Assembly: GCA_029204225.1 (NCBI GenBank)
Contig: CM055098.1
Span: 55,661,458-55,725,457, forward strand
Length of the DNA stretch: 64,000 nucleotides
Direction: 5' to 3'
Source of the DNA: Diphasiastrum complanatum
Taxonomy: Eukaryota > Streptophyta > Lycopodiopsida > Lycopodiales > Lycopodiaceae
Under the pieces are notes generated by a model, which was given only the letters and a program-made list of their open reading frames with translations, ran no database searches and was not told where the DNA came from. A program made the position numbers and the translations under genes. Of the stretch, positions 63,411 through 64,000 are shown piece by piece. How positions within the stretch are numbered: position 1 is the stretch's first letter; every line of letters begins with the position of its first letter.

Positions 63411-63836
63411 TCAAATCATGTCTCCAATACTTTGAACCACAAACTGGAAACTTTGATATAATGGATCTTGGATCGTTTGTCCCATCTCATAGCTAGGACA
63501 ATCTCCAGTTCGTATATTACAAATTTCACCACATTCCATTGTGCACTCTATACTGAATGTGAAACATCCATATAGACCAGTTGTATCCTTGTCTATTACT
63601 TCCATTTTGTGGAAAGTCTTAGACAGGTCTTTTAGTTGAACGTGATGTGATAGTTCTTGTGATCTCAAGGAAGATGAGGTCCTTGAGAGATTTGCCTCAT
63701 TGACAACTTCATTGCCTGAATTGGCTTTTATATTGCTCAATTGAAAATCAATATTGAAAGCAAAAATATTGTCCTCATAATTTTCTGCATCGTGTTCATT
63801 GTCCTCAGCTGATTTTCTGTGTCCTTGCATTGACAT
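63411..63836 (-). other. unrecognised 141-codon frame
   Basis: Hydrophilic, acidic N-terminus (SAEDNEHDAENYEDN), then Ser-rich sequence and a Cys-containing part (FSIECTMECGEICNIRTGDC). I recognise no domain. It could be a gene exon, since another minus frame overlaps its 5' end at 63919-63737, or chance. Confidence 0.2.
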
Positions 63837-64000
63837 TGTGCTCGCATTTGGAATTGTCTTGCTTGATTCAAATCGGGAATTACATTTATGTTGCCGATCC
63901 TATGTACATTCCATAGCACTGCATAAATGTTGATTGGCCATCTCTCGTAAATTCAATGGGAAATCAAGAGTTAGTTGATCTATTTGCTGAACGGATTTTC

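Overview
This window looks like nuclear DNA from a land plant with a large, transposon-choked genome. The evidence is many Ty1/copia and Ty3/gypsy LTR retrotransposons with plant-type primer-binding sites (TGGTATCAGAGC, matching initiator tRNA-Met), long AT-rich intergenic DNA, microsatellites and intronless class-3 lipase genes. A fern, lycophyte or gymnosperm fits better than a compact angiosperm, but that is inference; the sequence does not settle it. Nothing bacterial, organellar or CRISPR-like was seen.

Only two genes look intact: a pair of 432-residue class-3 lipases, both on the minus strand, at 10514-11812 and 59864-61162. They lie in two arms of one direct segmental duplication (about 9770-13235 and 59196-62558). 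The proteins differ at about 18 of 432 residues by hand count. The 46 kb between the arms is almost entirely retrotransposon.

Layout. 1-2235: minus-strand copia fragment. 2364-3730: broken Ty3/gypsy piece. 4006-7182: a copia tail, then a mosaic copia element with two successive zinc knuckle/protease segments. 7183-9600: unassigned DNA and LTR-like remnants. 9770-13235: lipase arm 1. 13254-14365: solo LTR and small repeats. 14366-17878: AT-rich DNA. 17884-27352: copia element with a 5-bp target duplication (TTATT), containing a second complete copia insertion at 19766-24332 (target duplication GTGGT). 28902-38825: 9.9-kb Ty3/gypsy element with 1.07-1.10 kb LTRs and target duplication ACTTT, carrying protease, part of RNase H, integrase, two 25-bp tandem arrays and an accessory ORF. 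39031-41000: minus copia. 41001-43785: mostly unassigned. 43786-46230: minus copia gag plus its 5' LTR. 46331-47849: decayed gene resembling an uncharacterised transposase-like family. 47952-51525: minus copia with both LTRs. 51526-54950: minus Ty3/gypsy remnant with the same accessory ORF. 55330-57085: two opposed copia fragments. 57086-59163: no gene seen. 59196-62558: lipase arm 2. 62559-64000: LTR-like sequence, a copia remnant and an unrecognised ORF.

No retroelement here looks autonomous: each lacks reverse transcriptase, integrase or gag, or carries stops and frameshifts. The most unusual signals are the accessory ORF shared by two Ty3/gypsy elements, the paired 25-bp arrays rich in RCCGAC, the long open frames kept over degenerate pol sequence in both nested copia elements, the transposase-like ORF with a D-x-M-D-Q-x-K-T motif, and a recurrent CACACRTGTG palindrome in several LTR families.
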